DNA of 43,703 nt from an uncultured Verrucomicrobiota bacterium (GTDB lineage: Bacteria > Verrucomicrobiota > Verrucomicrobiia > Opitutales > Opitutaceae), in assembly GCA_913058185.1 (NCBI GenBank), contig CAJXQX010000027.1, positions 1 through 43,703 on the forward strand, written 5' to 3'. Below the pieces are notes generated by a model. The model saw nothing but the letters and a program-made list of their open reading frames with translations, had not been told where the DNA came from and searched no databases. A program made the translations under genes and the position numbers. Below are positions 42,584 through 43,703 of this stretch, one piece after another (position 1 is the stretch's first letter; every line of letters begins with the position of its first letter).

Positions 42584-43294
42584 TTAGGCGATTAGGGCAT
42601 CCCACAGGGAGAGCATCTCAAGGTCGTCGCGCAGACGATTTTCACCGGCGGTGCGCAACTGGCGGGCCCGTTCCCGGGAAACCCCGAGCTCGGCGCCGAT
42701 GGTGTCGAGGGTGGCTTCCTCGATGTGGTAACGCTTCACCGCGTGAGCCTGCCGATCCGGCAGCCGATCGAGCGCGCCGAACAACTTGGCGAGCAAGTCG
42801 CCTTGTTCGGCTTGGCGAGCTGGATTGGGCGAGGACGGATCCGCGAGATTTTCGTCGAGGACCGGAGTGCCTGCTGCCTCGGCCGCGAGGTCGGACTGGG
42901 CGACGCGAACTTCGGCAGTGGAATAATCAAGCGCTTCGGCAATCTCGACGGTTAAGGGGGAACGGCCCAACTCATGGGTGAGCTCGTGCTCGATCTTCGA
43001 GACCGCCCGAACCCGTTCCCGCCTACGACGGGCGAGTGGGTCCATACGTCTGAGTTCATCGAGCATAGCGCCCCGAACCCGCACGAAGCAGAAAGCACGG
43101 GCGTCGTTGGTGGGGCCGTCGAATCGCAGGGTCGCGTTGACCAGAGCTTCACGACCAGCCGAGGCGAGATCATCGCGGTCAACGTGAGCCGGAAGTCTGG
43201 GGGCGATTCCCGCAAGCGCCCGATCAACCAAGTCGAGGAGATCGACGGGGTTGGGCGCTGGGAAGGGTGGGCAGAGGGTGTTTGGTGCTATCAT
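42584..43294 (-). CDS. Sigma-70 family factor, FliA/WhiG-like
   Basis: A 236-aa alternative sigma factor, a length typical of sigma-28. Region 2: VDRDDLASAGREALVNATLRFDG, then FCFVRVRGAMLDELRRMDPLARRRRE (the RGAMLDELR..DP.-R block is diagnostic of FliA/WhiG). Region 3: LTHELGRSPLTVEIAEAL. Region 4: LPDRQAHAVKRYHIEEATLD, then IGAELGVSRERARQL for -35 recognition. No region 1.1. Neighbouring genes are not flagellar, so the regulon cannot be stated. The stop codon lies next to an AT-rich tract. Confidence 0.92.
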   Translation of the reverse strand: MIAPNTLCPPFPAPNPVDLLDLVDRALAGIAPRLPAHVDRDDLASAGREALVNATLRFDGPTNDARAFCFVRVRGAMLDELRRMDPLARRRRERVRAVSKIEHELTHELGRSPLTVEIAEALDYSTAEVRVAQSDLAAEAAGTPVLDENLADPSSPNPARQAEQGDLLAKLFGALDRLPDRQAHAVKRYHIEEATLDTIGAELGVSRERARQLRTAGENRLRDDLEMLSLWDALIA

Positions 43295-43367
43295 GGCGAA
43301 ACGCCCGCCGGGGGTTAGATTTACTCAGTCCCAGGGGGACCTCGTCCGGAGGTGGGTTTCGCGGGCA

Positions 43368-43398
43368 AAAAAATCCCACTTCCGGTTGGGAAGTGGGC
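43368..43398 (-). terminator. Rho-independent terminator, minus strand
   Basis: On the minus strand CCCACTTCC pairs with GGAAGTGGG (43376-43384 with 43390-43398) and is followed by A and seven T's (43368-43374). It lies between the 59-aa ORF and the sigma-factor gene and would end transcripts of the former, 28 bp after its stop codon. Confidence 0.88.
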
Positions 43399-43425
43399 GG
43401 CGTAATCGAAATGAAAATCGTTTAC

Positions 43426-43605
43426 TTAGTATACACCACTTCCCGGGTTAGAACGGCCGTGCTTGGTTGCATCGACGCCAACGAGAACTACTCGCCAGTC
43501 GCGTCGAATAAGACCAACACGGCCCACCACAGATTTAACCATGGTCATCGAGCATAGCTTGGCCGCATGGGCGGACGCTGCATAAGCTTGGAAGGTGGTG
43601 GTCAT
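43426..43605 (-). CDS. Small hypothetical protein, 59 aa
   Basis: From ATG 43605: MTTTFQAYAASAHAAKLCSM, TMVKSVVGRVGLIRRDWRV, VLVGVDATKHGRSNPGSGVY. It is hydrophilic with no recognisable domain. The frame continues open to 43674, but the added N-terminus (MCIRDR...) is translated Nextera adapter and must be discarded. A terminator 28 bp downstream supports a real transcription unit. The upstream promoter region is cut off by the contig end. Confidence 0.55.
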   Translation of the reverse strand: MTTTFQAYAASAHAAKLCSMTMVKSVVGRVGLIRRDWRVVLVGVDATKHGRSNPGSGVY

Positions 43606-43657
43606 CGGATTAGGTGGGGGAGGGTGAAAACTATAACGAGTTTGGAGGGGATACGGT

Positions 43658-43703
43658 CTGTCTCTTATACACATCTGACGCTGCCGACGACTCCTTACGT
43701 GTA
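43658..43703 (-). other. Illumina Nextera i5-side adapter (not genomic)
   Basis: CTGTCTCTTATACACATCT (43658-43676) is the reverse-complement mosaic end, followed by GACGCTGCCGACGA (rest of the read-1 adapter), CTCCTTAC (complement of index S505/N505, GTAAGGAG) and GTGTA, the start of the complementary P5 oligo. Genomic sequence ends at 43657. Confidence 0.98.

Overview
This 43.7 kb window looks like one contig from a Gram-negative Verrucomicrobiota bacterium, most likely of the Opitutae (Opitutales/Puniceicoccales type). The lineage call is inference. It rests on the density of secreted sulfatases, a sulfatase carrying tandem C-terminal NxSTRxxVGTGD-type repeats, Tat-exported Gfo/Idh/MocA oxidoreductase, dispersed palindromic intergenic repeats and a high-GC coding style. 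Both termini are not genomic: bases 1-46 and 43658-43703 are complete Illumina Nextera adapters with index sequences, so the biological sequence is 47-43657.

Layout. 69-3458: two secreted sulfatases on the minus strand. 3697-9771: a plus-strand aldarate operon with a large unclassified glycosidase-like protein, 5-dehydro-4-deoxyglucarate dehydratase (kdgD), a GudP-type MFS transporter and glucarate dehydratase (gudD). It converts glucarate to alpha-ketoglutarate semialdehyde. 9768-12971: a secreted esterase and a sulfatase with two C-terminal repeat domains. 13062-15821: surE surrounded by gene wreckage (a dienelactone hydrolase stub, and a methylthioribose-kinase-like gene joined by deletion to an ADP-ribosylglycohydrolase with two in-frame stops). 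15964-19486: two more sulfatases flanking a 59-aa winged-helix ORF. 19758-23548: TonB-like protein, SelO AMPylase and phytanoyl-CoA dioxygenase, divergent from an AraC regulator. 23840-26610: an SDR/Tag chimeric pseudogene, M29 aminopeptidase and a YefM-YoeB toxin-antitoxin pair. 26775-29857: sixth sulfatase, divergent from a Tat-exported oxidoreductase. 29898-31500: YkgJ-type protein and an RDD-like/LysR composite pseudogene. 31515-39043: a small basic protein, SWIM-SNF2 helicase, glycyl-tRNA synthetase and an SSS sodium symporter. 39236-43605: a hypothetical protein, TRIC-like channel, two YbjQ-domain proteins, an M48 protease, a FliA-like sigma factor and a 59-aa ORF.

How it fits together. 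Six exported type I sulfatases, an exported esterase, an exported oxidoreductase, a sodium symporter and the glucarate pathway suggest a scavenger of sulfated, acylated, uronic-acid-containing polysaccharide. No sulfatase maturase (FGE or anSME), polysaccharide lyase or SusC/D-like transporter is present, so the system depends on genes elsewhere.

The two least expected features are (a) the large glycosidase-like protein leading the aldarate operon, whose family I cannot name, and (b) a run of deletion scars between about 13 and 31.5 kb where neighbouring same-strand genes have been joined at points of apparent short homology. The scars may be real genome decay or an amplification/assembly artefact; the untrimmed adapters make the second possibility worth testing first. 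All family assignments are from recognised motifs; no database search was run.
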